DNA of 64,000 bases from Halapricum desulfuricans (GTDB lineage: Archaea > Halobacteriota > Halobacteria > Halobacteriales > Haloarculaceae): contig NZ_CP064787.1 of the NCBI RefSeq assembly GCF_017094505.1, positions 2,480,001 through 2,544,000 of the forward strand. Reading direction: 5' to 3'. This document shows, in pieces, positions 25,181 to 33,604 of this stretch (positions within the stretch are counted from its first letter, which is position 1; each line of letters opens with the position of its first letter). The notes beneath the pieces were generated by a model. It saw only the letters and a list, made by a program, of their open reading frames with translations. It did no database searches and was not told the origin of the DNA. Position numbers and translations under genes: made by a program.

Positions 25181-25732
25181 TCACTCCCGAAACAGCTCGG
25201 GGTGTTCGAGCGCGAACTCGACGCCTTCCCGGAAGCCGGCCCGGAACCACGCGCGACGGTTCGCGTCGACACCGTCCGGGACGGTCTCGGCGGCTGCCGT
25301 ATCGACGTTCGACGACGGAATCTCACCGTCCGACGCTGACGGCGTTTCTGTCGGTCGCTCGTCCGTGTCGCTGTCCGGTCCGATGTCGGTGTCCATGCCG
25401 TCGTCACTCTCGTCGACGCGCGGCTCGACGTCGTCGGCGTCCGGGACGGCTATCTCTTCGGCGTCGGATTCGCCGTCGCCGTTTTCGGCCCACTGCTCCA
25501 TGCTGCCGTACTCGTCTTTGAGCTGTGCGAAGGTCGCGTCCTCGTCCGCCGGGCCGAGGAACTGCTCGAGGACCTGCTTGTAGAACATCTTGACGTGCTG
25601 GCCCTCCTCGGCGAGCCGGTCGAGATCGACCGGCCACTCGTCGGCGATCGCCTCGGCCGCGTCTTCCTGCTGGTCGGTCTTGAAGTTCGTCTCGACGACC
25701 TCGATGTCGTCCGGGTAGTGCTCGAAGCTCAT
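25181..25732 (-). CDS. Conserved acidic haloarchaeal protein, unknown function
   Basis: A 183-residue protein with two conserved-looking ends and a low-complexity acidic middle. The N-terminal domain (about 1-95) is alpha-helical, with EWPVDLDRLAEEGQHVKMFYKQVLEQFLGP and FAQLKDEYGSMEQW. Residues 96-155 are Asp/Ser/Thr-rich linker; the last 28 residues form a short helical motif (WFRAGFREGVEFALEHPELFRE). The layout suggests an adaptor with two binding ends. I do not recognise the family. It is upstream of the ABC exporter on the same strand, with 95 bp between. Confidence 0.7.
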   Translation of the reverse strand: MSFEHYPDDIEVVETNFKTDQQEDAAEAIADEWPVDLDRLAEEGQHVKMFYKQVLEQFLGPADEDATFAQLKDEYGSMEQWAENGDGESDAEEIAVPDADDVEPRVDESDDGMDTDIGPDSDTDERPTETPSASDGEIPSSNVDTAAAETVPDGVDANRRAWFRAGFREGVEFALEHPELFRE

Positions 25733-25859
25733 TGTCACGGGTGTTGCCCCCCGACCACTATCAAATGCGGGGAACGCCGGCGGTCGCGTCAACGGATACG
25801 CCAGCGATTGTCCCACAGCGAGAGCATCGCACCAGTCACGGTGGGGCGGCTGTCATCGA

Positions 25860-26816
25860 CTAGTACGAGTCGACGTTCGTCCCGACCGAGCAGACGTACT
25901 CGCCGGTCGCGACCTGCGGCAGCCGGCGGGTCCGCCAGAAGATCCCCTCCGAGTCGGCCGTGACGGTCTCTTTGACCTGCCCGAACACGTCGGTGATCGA
26001 AAAGAGCGTCTCGCCGCGTTCGACCTGCTCTCCGAGGTCGAAGTTGAACGCAACGAGCCCGCCGGCCGGAGCCCCGTACTGATCGAAGCCGCCGGCCCGA
26101 GTCTGGGTCGACAGCGCCACGTCCTCGTCGACGAAGTCGTAGTATTTCAGGACGTTCCACAGCCCCCGGCGACCGTACTCGATGCTCCGCTCGTCCCAGC
26201 CGACGGCGCCCCCCAGTTCGGGATCGATCGTCGGAACGCCCTCGTCCGGCGCGGCACGGGCGAGCTGTCCGTCCGGTCCCTTCTGGTCGAGGACGTTCCC
26301 ACAGTCGAACACCTTCGCGAGTTCCAGACACGACTGGTGGCGACGGTGGCGTCGACCGCACCGCACCCGGACCTCGTTTATCATCCGACTGGTCGAGCCC
26401 TGATGGAGGTCGACCGCCAGATCGGCCCGGGTCGCGGCCTCGAAGGTCGCCGCCGCGATCCGCTCGCTTGAGGTCCCCGCCTCGTCGCCGGGATAGACCC
26501 GGTTCATCTTCGTGTCGTCGACCGGGTTGCGGTGTTCGGCCACCTGGAAGGCGTGGTAGTTGACGATCCCTGTGACGAGAACCGTCCCCGAGATCGCGCC
26601 GGGATCGAGCTCGGGGAGCCACCGCTGTATGACGCCGACGCCGTTGAGTTCGTCGCCGTCGCTTGCGGCCTGAACGTACAGCGTCTTGCCGGACCCGGCC
26701 CCGTTGACGACGGCCACGGGGAGCCCGATATCGGTGCCGTCTCGCGTCTCGCCGACCCACAGCCGCCCCGTGTCGATCTCTCCCGGGGCCGCACTCGCCG
26801 TGCCGAGACTCGTCAT
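25860..26816 (-). CDS. Succinylglutamate desuccinylase/aspartoacylase-family hydrolase
   Basis: A 318-residue M14-like zinc hydrolase of the AstE/ASPA family. The core ligand motif normally reads HGDE; here residues 51-58 are ASDGDELN, so the His is Asp53 with Glu56 kept. The third ligand His138 is in ADLAVDLHQG, followed by an Arg- and His-rich loop (RCGRRHRRHQSC). The C-terminal beta-domain (VERGETLFSITDVFGQV) is typical of the family's putative deacylases. The substrate is unknown. It diverges from the next gene across 136 bp. Confidence 0.82.
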   Translation of the reverse strand: MTSLGTASAAPGEIDTGRLWVGETRDGTDIGLPVAVVNGAGSGKTLYVQAASDGDELNGVGVIQRWLPELDPGAISGTVLVTGIVNYHAFQVAEHRNPVDDTKMNRVYPGDEAGTSSERIAAATFEAATRADLAVDLHQGSTSRMINEVRVRCGRRHRRHQSCLELAKVFDCGNVLDQKGPDGQLARAAPDEGVPTIDPELGGAVGWDERSIEYGRRGLWNVLKYYDFVDEDVALSTQTRAGGFDQYGAPAGGLVAFNFDLGEQVERGETLFSITDVFGQVKETVTADSEGIFWRTRRLPQVATGEYVCSVGTNVDSY

Positions 26817-26952
26817 TACAACATAGGGACGGACGGACGGTATTAGTCGATTCGATTGCGGATGCCGTCAGTGACCCGTCCCCGAAGGGACGTGGGCTCT
26901 CGCGCCGTGGCTCTCCGAAACGTTCATGTGAGTGCTCCGACAGACGGCATGC

Positions 26953-27324
26953 ATGGGAAACGGAGATACCCTCCTGAACGCGGTCGTCGGTGCGGTCGTC
27001 ACGGTCCTCGCGAGTTTCATCCCGTTCTCACCGGTGCTCGGGGGCGCAGTCGCGGGCTATCTGCAGAAAGAAGACTCCTCGACGGCGCTCAAAGTCGGTG
27101 CGCTCTCGGGGGCGATCGCCACGATACCGTTCTTGCTCGTCGTCGCGCTTCTCGGCGGTGTGTTACCGTTCCTGCCGGCGTTTTTCGACGGACCGGGTGC
27201 GTTCGCGGGGTTGTTTGTTGTGTTTGTGATCTTCGCTATCCTGGTGTCGGTCGTTTACACCGTCGGTCTGAGCGCCGTCGGCGGGTACCTCGGGTGGTAC
27301 CTCGAAAGCGAGACGGATCTGTAG
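26953..27324 (+). CDS. Small membrane protein, DUF5518-like
   Basis: A 123-residue membrane protein with about four hydrophobic helices rich in Gly, Ala and Val: AVVGAVVTVLASFIPFSPVL, GALSGAIATIPFLLVVALLG, FAGLFVVFVIFAILVSVVY and a short C-terminal segment. The short soluble loop GGAVAGYLQKEDSSTALKVG is the typical signature of the DUF5518-type small proteins of haloarchaea. ATG 26953 (MGNGDTLLN) is preferred over an ATG seven codons upstream. It ends 7 bp from the convergent RND gene. Function unknown. Confidence 0.75.
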   Translation: MGNGDTLLNAVVGAVVTVLASFIPFSPVLGGAVAGYLQKEDSSTALKVGALSGAIATIPFLLVVALLGGVLPFLPAFFDGPGAFAGLFVVFVIFAILVSVVYTVGLSAVGGYLGWYLESETDL

Positions 27325-27331
27325 GCGGCCG

Positions 27332-30300
27332 CTACTCGCTCGAAGCGGCTGTACCGACGTCGCCGCCACCGCTGTCGGCGTCCGCGGGCACGTCCAGTTT
27401 CTCGGCCGGGCCGACGAGTCGCGTCCAGACGACGAGCAGGCTCGGGAGCACGAGCACGCTCGCGAGGAACGCGTAGATTATCGTCAGCCCGGTGATGATC
27501 CCGAACTGCTGAAGCGAGGGCAGCAGGGCGATCGAGAGCGTCCCGAATCCGCCGACGGTCGTCGCCGCACTTCCGAGCAGCGCGCCGCCGGTGCCGGTGA
27601 CGCTGCGCTCGAGAGCGGCCCAGGCCGAATCGTGACGCTCCAGTTCCTGGTTGTACCGCTCGGAGATGTGGATGCTGTAAGCGACTCCGAGCCCGACCGT
27701 GAGGCTGGTGATCATCCCCGTCAGGACGTTGAACGGGATCCCGGCGAGATACATCGTCCCGAGGATCCAAGAGACGCTCAGCGCGACCGGGATCAGCGTC
27801 ACGAACCCGAGCGTCGCGCTGCCGTCGGTGAGGCGGTAGACGATCATCAGGAACGCGAACACGGAGACCAGCGTGATCAGGAGGCTCTCAAGCACCGTCT
27901 CCAGGAGCTGATTCTGGACGATCTCGAAGAGGATCGTCTGACCGGTCGCGATCGCCGTGAGCTGCTCGCCCTCGATGGTCTCGGCGACGCCCCGCAACTG
28001 TTCGGTCGTCTCCGCGCCGGACGCCGTCCCCTTCAGGTCGACGACGATCCGGGCGGCGGTGTACTCGCCGTCGTCGCTTCGGGCGAGCACGGCGCTCGCG
28101 TCCTGCGGGTTCGCCTCGAACAGCGCGCCGTAGACGGCCGTCAGGTTCCGATCGGGAACCCCGTCGCCGTCGGTGTCGGCTCTCGTGGCGATCGAGTCGA
28201 CGGTCGCGTTGCGCTCGCGCGTCTCGTTGAGGACTGTCAGCGGCGTCCGTATCGACGGCTGTCCGTTCGACAGCCGCTGGGTGATCTCCAGCGAGGCGAC
28301 CTCACGCTGGGCCCGCTGGATCGTCTCGAGCGTGCCGTCGTCCGCGACGCCGTCGCGTATCAGGACACTCGCCTGCGCGTCCTGGCGCTGGAAGCGTTCG
28401 TTGACGTATTCGAGGTTCGCTTTGGCGTTGTACTCGCCCGGTGTGAACGGCTCGGGCAGGTTCTGGGTCCAGTCGGGCGGGTCCTCGGCGAGGAAGTCCT
28501 CCTGCGCGAAGGAGGTGTCCACCTGCGTCGCGCCGTAGACGCCACCGGCGCTGATCAGCAGGGCGACCGCGATCACGGCCGGAGCCGACCGCTTCGCGCC
28601 GAGCGCGCCGATCTTGAGCGTCTGGCTCAGTCGCCCGCCGCCGGTCCCGATGGCGCGTTTCTTGCGGTCGATCCCGCGGGCCTCGAGGAACTCGTCAATC
28701 TCGATCTTCAGCGCCGGCGTGAGGACGCCGAACACAAGGAACGCGGCGGCGATCCCGAAGGAGCTGACGACCCCGAACTCCCGGATCGGCGGGACCGGAC
28801 TCACGAGATTCGAGAGGAAGCCGATCACCGTCGTGGCCGTCACCAGCGCCAGCGCGATGCCGACGCCACCGAGCGCGACCCGCATCGATTCCCGGAGCGA
28901 GCCGTTGCCCATCTCGAAGCGCTCCTCGCGGTGGCGCATGAAGATGTGGATCGCGTAGTCGATCGAGAGCCCGATCAACAGGACGGGCACGGCGATGAAG
29001 ACCTGATTGAAGTCGATGTTGGCCCAGCCCATGAACCCGAACGTCCAGACGAGGACCGCCGCGATCCCGAGGACGCCGAGCACGATGTCGAGCAGGTCGC
29101 GATAGCCGACTGCCAGCGCGACGATGACGAAAAGCAGCGCGAGCGGCCCGACAAGCGCCATGCTGTCGCTCATCGACTGGTTGATCTCCTCAGTGATGAT
29201 CCCGCTCCCGAACACCAGAAACTCGAGTTCCCCGTCCCCGGCGAGATCCTGCATGGCGAGCTGTGCGTCGGTGATCTCCTCGCCGGCGACGCCGCCGGGC
29301 GCGACTGCCGTCTCGGCCTGCTGGGAGACGAGCAACACCGTCGCGTTGGCTTCCGTCGAGCCGGGCTCGTAGTACCCGGCCGTCGGCATGAACCTGAGCG
29401 CCTGCTCGGACGCCGCTCCGGCCTCGCCGCCGAGAACGGTCCCGACGAGCGTGTCTAGCTCGGTCTCGTTCAGTGACCGAATCGTCTCGATCTGTCGGTC
29501 GAGAGACGCCGACTGGACCGCTTCGAGTTCTTGCCGGAGCGACTGCAGTTGCGATCCGAGCGTCTCGAGTCGCTGGCCCTGCTCCCGGAGGTCGGCCCGG
29601 CGCTGATCGAGCGTCCGTGTCCACTCCTGCAGGCGAGTCAGCTCGTCTCTGAGAACGCCTTCGGTCCCCAGCCGATAGGCCGCCTCTTGCTCGCGTTCGG
29701 TGCTCGCGTTGCGGAGCTGGGCCGCTGCGCGTTCGAACGTCGCGGCGTCGCTCGCGTCGAGGTCGATCGGCGTCTCGGCGTTCGTCTCCTCGAAGACAGC
29801 CGTTGCAGACGCATTGGTTTCGACCGCCCGAGTCAGCCCGGCCCGCAAAGCCGCCGTCGTCGCGTTGACGTCGTCGGAGAACTGCCGCAGCTCGGTCGCG
29901 TTCGCTTCGAGAGCGCGTCGCTCGGTCTGTATCGACTCGTTAAGTTGCTCGAACTCCGCCGACGTGCGCCTGAGTTCGCCACCGACCTCCTGGCGCAGTG
30001 CGCTCTGGGCCAGCAGGTTCGCGACGCCGAACGTCGCCGGCGTCTCACCGGCGGACTCGTTCACCAGCGTCGCGTTCACCTGCGGATCGCTCCGGAGCCG
30101 CTGCTGATATTCGAGCGTCTCGATCAGCGATTCGCTCGAGAGGACGTTCCCGTCTCGAACGATAATCTGTACGCTCGTGACGTTCTCCGGCCCGGACGCG
30201 AAGTTCTCGTCGATGAACGCGGAGGCGTCGGACTCGGGCGTGTCAGACTGGAACTGATCGAGCGACGACTGCTGTTCGACCGCGCCCGCGCCTGCGCCCA

Positions 30301-30385
30301 TGATCGCCGTCAACACGAGCATGACGGCGATGGCGATTCTGGAGTGGTCGGTGACGGCACCGACGACCCTGTCGACGGCGCTCAC
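27332..30385 (-). CDS. RND-superfamily transporter (MMPL/HAE3 type)
   Basis: A 1017-residue membrane protein of the RND superfamily. Twelve transmembrane segments fall in two six-helix halves: about residues 20-37 and 410-560, then 590-610 and 830-985. Two large extracytoplasmic domains lie between. The first (about 40-400) includes a long coiled coil from residue 120 to 310 (QLNESIQTERRALEANATEL and the RADLREQGQRLETLGSQLQS stretch). Motifs VPVLLIGLSIDYAIHIFMRH and SLTVGLGVAYSIHISERYN are sterol-sensing-like loops. Likely a proton-driven exporter of lipids or hydrophobic compounds. It begins with GTG at 30385. Confidence 0.85.
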   Translation of the reverse strand: MSAVDRVVGAVTDHSRIAIAVMLVLTAIMGAGAGAVEQQSSLDQFQSDTPESDASAFIDENFASGPENVTSVQIIVRDGNVLSSESLIETLEYQQRLRSDPQVNATLVNESAGETPATFGVANLLAQSALRQEVGGELRRTSAEFEQLNESIQTERRALEANATELRQFSDDVNATTAALRAGLTRAVETNASATAVFEETNAETPIDLDASDAATFERAAAQLRNASTEREQEAAYRLGTEGVLRDELTRLQEWTRTLDQRRADLREQGQRLETLGSQLQSLRQELEAVQSASLDRQIETIRSLNETELDTLVGTVLGGEAGAASEQALRFMPTAGYYEPGSTEANATVLLVSQQAETAVAPGGVAGEEITDAQLAMQDLAGDGELEFLVFGSGIITEEINQSMSDSMALVGPLALLFVIVALAVGYRDLLDIVLGVLGIAAVLVWTFGFMGWANIDFNQVFIAVPVLLIGLSIDYAIHIFMRHREERFEMGNGSLRESMRVALGGVGIALALVTATTVIGFLSNLVSPVPPIREFGVVSSFGIAAAFLVFGVLTPALKIEIDEFLEARGIDRKKRAIGTGGGRLSQTLKIGALGAKRSAPAVIAVALLISAGGVYGATQVDTSFAQEDFLAEDPPDWTQNLPEPFTPGEYNAKANLEYVNERFQRQDAQASVLIRDGVADDGTLETIQRAQREVASLEITQRLSNGQPSIRTPLTVLNETRERNATVDSIATRADTDGDGVPDRNLTAVYGALFEANPQDASAVLARSDDGEYTAARIVVDLKGTASGAETTEQLRGVAETIEGEQLTAIATGQTILFEIVQNQLLETVLESLLITLVSVFAFLMIVYRLTDGSATLGFVTLIPVALSVSWILGTMYLAGIPFNVLTGMITSLTVGLGVAYSIHISERYNQELERHDSAWAALERSVTGTGGALLGSAATTVGGFGTLSIALLPSLQQFGIITGLTIIYAFLASVLVLPSLLVVWTRLVGPAEKLDVPADADSGGGDVGTAASSE

Positions 30386-30537
30386 GGACTCACCCCGCAG
30401 CTTGTTGGTACTGACATACTAACTGTTCTCCAATCAGATCGAGACTGCTATAGGCTTGGCGGTTCCCCCGGCACATACCGGTTTCCCCGCACGTGCTCGT
30501 CAGAGAACGATATACCGATTCTGTCGACACACACTCC

Positions 30538-31197
30538 TCAGCGCACGGTATACCGCAGGAGGACGCCGTCGTCGAGCCGTTCGACCTCGTCCAGTCGCAG
30601 ATCCGCGAACGACTCGACGAAGCCGTCGCCGTCTGCCAGTGTCGGCGCGTCACGCCCGCCGATAACCAGCGAGCCGACGAACACGGACAACTCGTCGACG
30701 AGTTCGGCCTCGAAAAGCGAAAAGAGGAGTTCGCCGCCGCCCTCGACCATCACCTGTTCGATACCGCGGGCCGAGAGCCGGTCGAACGCCGCTGAGAGAT
30801 CGACCCGGTCGTCGCCGGCGACGATGACAGTCACACCCCTCGCTCGGGCGTCAGCGACGGCGTCGCCGGCAGCCTCGCTGGTCAGCAGGATCGTCTCCGC
30901 GCTGTCGTCGTAGACGGTCGCGTCCTCCGGTGTGCGAAGCCGCGAATCGGCGATCACGCGGGTCGGCTGTGGGGGGTCCCCGCGGTCGATCCGGGCGTCG
31001 ATGCGATCCGGGTCGTCGACGGTCAGGGACGGATCGTCGGCCAGCACGGTCCCGACGCCGACCATCACCGCGTCGCTGTCGGCTCGCAGCGCGTCGACGC
31101 GGTCGAAGTCCTCGGGACCGCTGATCGCGACCTGCTCGCGGCGGCGCGTCGAGAGTTTGCCGTCGACGCTCGCGGCGGCGTTGACAATGACCTGCAT
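30538..31197 (-). CDS. 2,5-diamino-6-ribosylamino-pyrimidinone 5'-phosphate reductase
   Basis: A 219-residue RibD C-terminal-domain reductase, which in archaea acts alone to reduce the ribosyl side chain in riboflavin and F420 precursor synthesis, using NAD(P)H. Motifs are MQVIVNAAASVDGKLST at the start, DADAVMVGVGTVLADDPSL, and GIEQVMVEGGGELLFSLF. An ATG at 31254 is in frame, but the 31197 ATG begins the conserved domain directly. It is relevant that cofH, for F420, lies 2.4 kb away. It stands alone, with 152 bp to the RND gene. Confidence 0.9.
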   Translation of the reverse strand: MQVIVNAAASVDGKLSTRRREQVAISGPEDFDRVDALRADSDAVMVGVGTVLADDPSLTVDDPDRIDARIDRGDPPQPTRVIADSRLRTPEDATVYDDSAETILLTSEAAGDAVADARARGVTVIVAGDDRVDLSAAFDRLSARGIEQVMVEGGGELLFSLFEAELVDELSVFVGSLVIGGRDAPTLADGDGFVESFADLRLDEVERLDDGVLLRYTVR

Positions 31198-31301
31198 ACG
31201 ATGCGGTTTCCGGAGCGGGCGAAAACCGTTTGCGATCCCAGCCCAGCCAGACAACCAGAAACGATTGCCGGAAAACCCGGATAGAGCCGATAAGGCGTCC
31301 G

Positions 31302-31328
31302 GTCTGTTCCCACTCGGTGGGAACGGAC
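31302..31328. promoter_or_regulatory. 27-bp palindrome upstream of the PaaB-like gene
   Basis: gtctgttcccac (31302-31313) and gtgggaacggac (31317-31328) match in 11 of 12 positions around the 3-nt centre tcg. It ends 37 bp before the PaaB-like ATG and lies in the divergent gap shared with the reductase gene, a normal place for a repressor or activator site. Confidence 0.5.
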
Positions 31329-31365
31329 GGGGTCAGTAAGGGCGCGAGCGGAGTACGAACAGTCA

Positions 31366-31626
31366 ATGCCAGTTCGACCAGCAGCACGGACGGCGGCCGA
31401 CCGGAGCGATCCCGAGGTGATCCCCGACGCGGAGTGGGCGGTGTTCACTCGAGAGACGCCGACGGATCCGATGGTCCATACCGGAACTGTCCGGGCCGAC
31501 GACGAGACGGACGCCCGCGAGCGTGCGGCGTCGCTGTTCCCGGGTGTCGACGCCCGGTGGCTCTGTCCGGCCGACGTGATCGACCGCGACGTATCGACGG
31601 CGATCGAGGGCGGTGAGTCGTCGTGA
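31366..31626 (+). CDS. PaaB-like small protein of the Htur_1727 type
   Basis: An 86-residue protein. It fits the family named in databases as an Htur_1727-type radical-SAM partner and candidate peptide precursor. Residues 24-69 (WAVFTRETPTDPMVHTGTVR ... ARWLCPADVI) also follow the pattern of PaaB, a small subunit of phenylacetyl-CoA oxygenase (W-x-VF-x-R, H-x-G-x-V-x-A-x-D, W-x-x-P). I therefore doubt that it is simply a modified peptide. The only Cys is in WLCP. Its stop overlaps the next gene's GTG by 4 nt (gtga), showing coupled translation. Role unknown. Confidence 0.75.
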   Translation: MPVRPAARTAADRSDPEVIPDAEWAVFTRETPTDPMVHTGTVRADDETDARERAASLFPGVDARWLCPADVIDRDVSTAIEGGESS

Positions 31627-32711
31627 TCCGACTCGACGCGCTTCTCTGTGACTGTGAGCACCCGACGGCCCCGCCCTCGGGCACGCCGACCGTCGAGTGG
31701 GAGCTCGCGAACGAGACACTGCTCGGCGACCGCGGACCGCTATCGCCCGCCGAGCGGCGTGCCGTCGTCGATCAGCTCGCGGATTTCGGCGTCGAAACGC
31801 TCCGGCTGTCTGGCTCCGCCGACCTCGACGCGGCGGCTGTCGACGAACTGGTCTCCCGTGCCGACGACCGCGGTCTGGAGACGACGTTGCGTCCCGGCGG
31901 ACAGCGACTCGATCACGCACGGCTGGAGTCGCTGTCCGACGCAGGTCTACACCGGATCAGTGTCCGTGTCGAAGGCCTGTCGACCCCGCTACAGAAACAC
32001 GCCGCTGCCGACGACATCGACGCCGCGCTGGAGACGCTCCGGGCGGCCGACGACACGGAACTGGCGACCGAGTTGCGCTTCCCGCTACACGCCGACAGCG
32101 TCACTCACATGGAGGAGATCTACGACCTCGCGGCGCTTCTGTCTGCCGACCGGTTCCGGCTCACGCACGTTCCCGAACCCGAACTCGACGGGGAACGGCG
32201 TCGACGGGCCGTCCAGCGGATCGCGGATCTGACCCGCGACGCACACGAGCGGAACAACCACATCGAGACCGTTCTGAGCGGCGGCATCGACGCCGGATAC
32301 GTGACCGAGTACGCCCGGGACAACCTCGACGGGGAGTGTGCGACCGACGTTCGGGAAGCCCTGCGCGAACGGCTCGGGGCCGCGCCTTCCCCGCCGGTGG
32401 CGAAACTCGGCCCGGCCGGGCGGGTGTATCCCGGCACGTTCTGGGACCGGTACGCGCTGGGCACGGTTCGGGACCGGCCGTTCGGCGCGATCTGGACCGA
32501 CGACTCGAACCCGCTACTGGAGCGGCTCCGCCACGAGGAAGCCGGGCTGCCCGACAGATGCCGGAGCTGTCAGTTCGGCGACGTCTGCAGCGGCGGCTCC
32601 CGTGGACGCGCGCTGACCGCTCACGACGACCCCTTCGAACCGGACCCTGTGTGTTACGTCCACGAGGAACCCGCGGTCGGCGGATCGGCCGCCGAATCGC
32701 CGGCTGACTGA
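31623..32711 (+). CDS. Pseudo-radical-SAM protein with SPASM-like tail
   Basis: A 362-residue protein with the barrel-like layout of radical SAM enzymes but no CxxxCxxC: the N-terminus has only Cys9 and Cys11 (LLCDCEHP), so it should not bind the SAM-cleaving cluster. The C-terminal part is SPASM-like: Cys239 (GECATD), then VYPGTFWDRYALGTVRDRPF at 268-287, and Cys313, Cys316, Cys322, Cys344. The VYPG...W...LG.VR.RPF...IW pattern is close to that of NirJ/AhbD-type heme enzymes, with the central Cys or Asp changed. Likely a non-catalytic or repurposed partner in heme-related or peptide modification. Translationally coupled to the PaaB-like gene. Confidence 0.78.
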   Translation: MIRLDALLCDCEHPTAPPSGTPTVEWELANETLLGDRGPLSPAERRAVVDQLADFGVETLRLSGSADLDAAAVDELVSRADDRGLETTLRPGGQRLDHARLESLSDAGLHRISVRVEGLSTPLQKHAAADDIDAALETLRAADDTELATELRFPLHADSVTHMEEIYDLAALLSADRFRLTHVPEPELDGERRRRAVQRIADLTRDAHERNNHIETVLSGGIDAGYVTEYARDNLDGECATDVREALRERLGAAPSPPVAKLGPAGRVYPGTFWDRYALGTVRDRPFGAIWTDDSNPLLERLRHEEAGLPDRCRSCQFGDVCSGGSRGRALTAHDDPFEPDPVCYVHEEPAVGGSAAESPAD

Positions 32712-32735
32712 GAGTTGTCCCGATTTCGCGGTGTG

Positions 32736-32816
32736 ACCACCTACGTCAGCGGAGGTCCCCGGCGTCAACGGCGGATGTAGGTGATCCGTGTCAGGTACCA
32801 CAACGCTGTAGGTGAT
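32736..32816. promoter_or_regulatory. Repeated GTAGGTG sites before the SAM-hydroxide gene
   Basis: tgtaggtgat occurs at 32776-32785 and 32807-32816, 31 bp apart, three helical turns. A related inverted copy (accacctacg) is at 32736-32745. They lie just upstream of a TATA-like gtatac (about 32824) for the gene starting at 32846. Confidence 0.4.
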
Positions 32817-32845
32817 TCCGGGGGTATACTCGCTTACGCCCACCG

Positions 32846-33604
32846 ATGATTACACTCAGCTCCGACTTCGGGTCGCCGTATCCCGCCGCGATGAAAGGGG
32901 TCATTCTCCGGGCGAGCGACGCCCGTCTCGTCGACGTCTCTCACCAGTTCCCCCGCCAGGACGTCGAGGCCGCGGCCTTCTGGCTCCGGGAGATTCTGCC
33001 GTACTTCCCGCCCGCGGTCCACTGTGTCGTCGTCGATCCGGGCGTCGGCACCGAGCGGGCGGCGATCGTGATTCGGGCCGGCGAGCACGCGCTGGTCGGG
33101 CCCGACAACGGCGTCCTCGTTCCGGTCGCGCGCGAACTCGCCGGGGACTTCGAGGTCTTCGAGGTCGAGTACGACGATCCCGGGAGCGTCACCTTCCACG
33201 GTCGAGACGTGTTCGCGCCCGCGGCCGCGACCGTCCACGAGGCCGGAGTCGACGGCTTCGAGCGCGAGGACGGGTTCGTCGAGGCGGACTCGTTCGCGGA
33301 CCTCTCCTTTCCCGAGCCCGTCGAGCGCGAGGACGGCGTCACCGGCGAGGTGCTCGTCGTCGACGACTTCGGCAACGCGATCACCAACATCCCCGGCGAG
33401 CATCTCGAGGGACAGTTCGGCTCGGACGTGACCGTCAACGGCGTGTGGGCACCCGCTCGCCGGACCTACGCGGCGGTCGGTCCGGACAAGCGCGTGGTCA
33501 CCGTCGGCAGCCACGGCAACGTCGAACTCGCGGTCAATCAGGGGCGGGGCGACAAGCGCTTCTCCGTCGGCCCGGGCGCGCGGGTCCGGCTTCGGTGGAC
33601 GTGA
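32846..33604 (+). CDS. SAM hydroxide adenosyltransferase (DUF62 family)
   Basis: A 252-residue protein of the chlorinase/fluorinase-like family, whose plain members split S-adenosylmethionine with water into adenosine and methionine. Motifs include ITLSSDFGSPY at the N-terminus, VVDPGVGTERAA, GPDNGVL, and the HGRDVFAPAAA segment. The Asp-Arg-His set characteristic of the hydroxide-using enzymes can be traced. The C-terminal beta-barrel ends in DKRFSVGPGARVRLRW. ATG 32846 follows a TATA-like site by about 22 bp, so it is leaderless. It ends one base before the convergent cofH stop. Confidence 0.9.
   Translation: MITLSSDFGSPYPAAMKGVILRASDARLVDVSHQFPRQDVEAAAFWLREILPYFPPAVHCVVVDPGVGTERAAIVIRAGEHALVGPDNGVLVPVARELAGDFEVFEVEYDDPGSVTFHGRDVFAPAAATVHEAGVDGFEREDGFVEADSFADLSFPEPVEREDGVTGEVLVVDDFGNAITNIPGEHLEGQFGSDVTVNGVWAPARRTYAAVGPDKRVVTVGSHGNVELAVNQGRGDKRFSVGPGARVRLRWT

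Noticed and set aside
27632..29458. A 608-codon plus-strand frame inside the RND gene
   Set aside because: It is antisense to the RND transporter, has a His/Asp/Arg-heavy composition and no family motif.
31366..31626. A modified-peptide (RiPP) precursor
   Set aside because: The chain has a globular PaaB-like pattern throughout, with no leader/core division or repeated core residues; it is kept as a PaaB-like partner.
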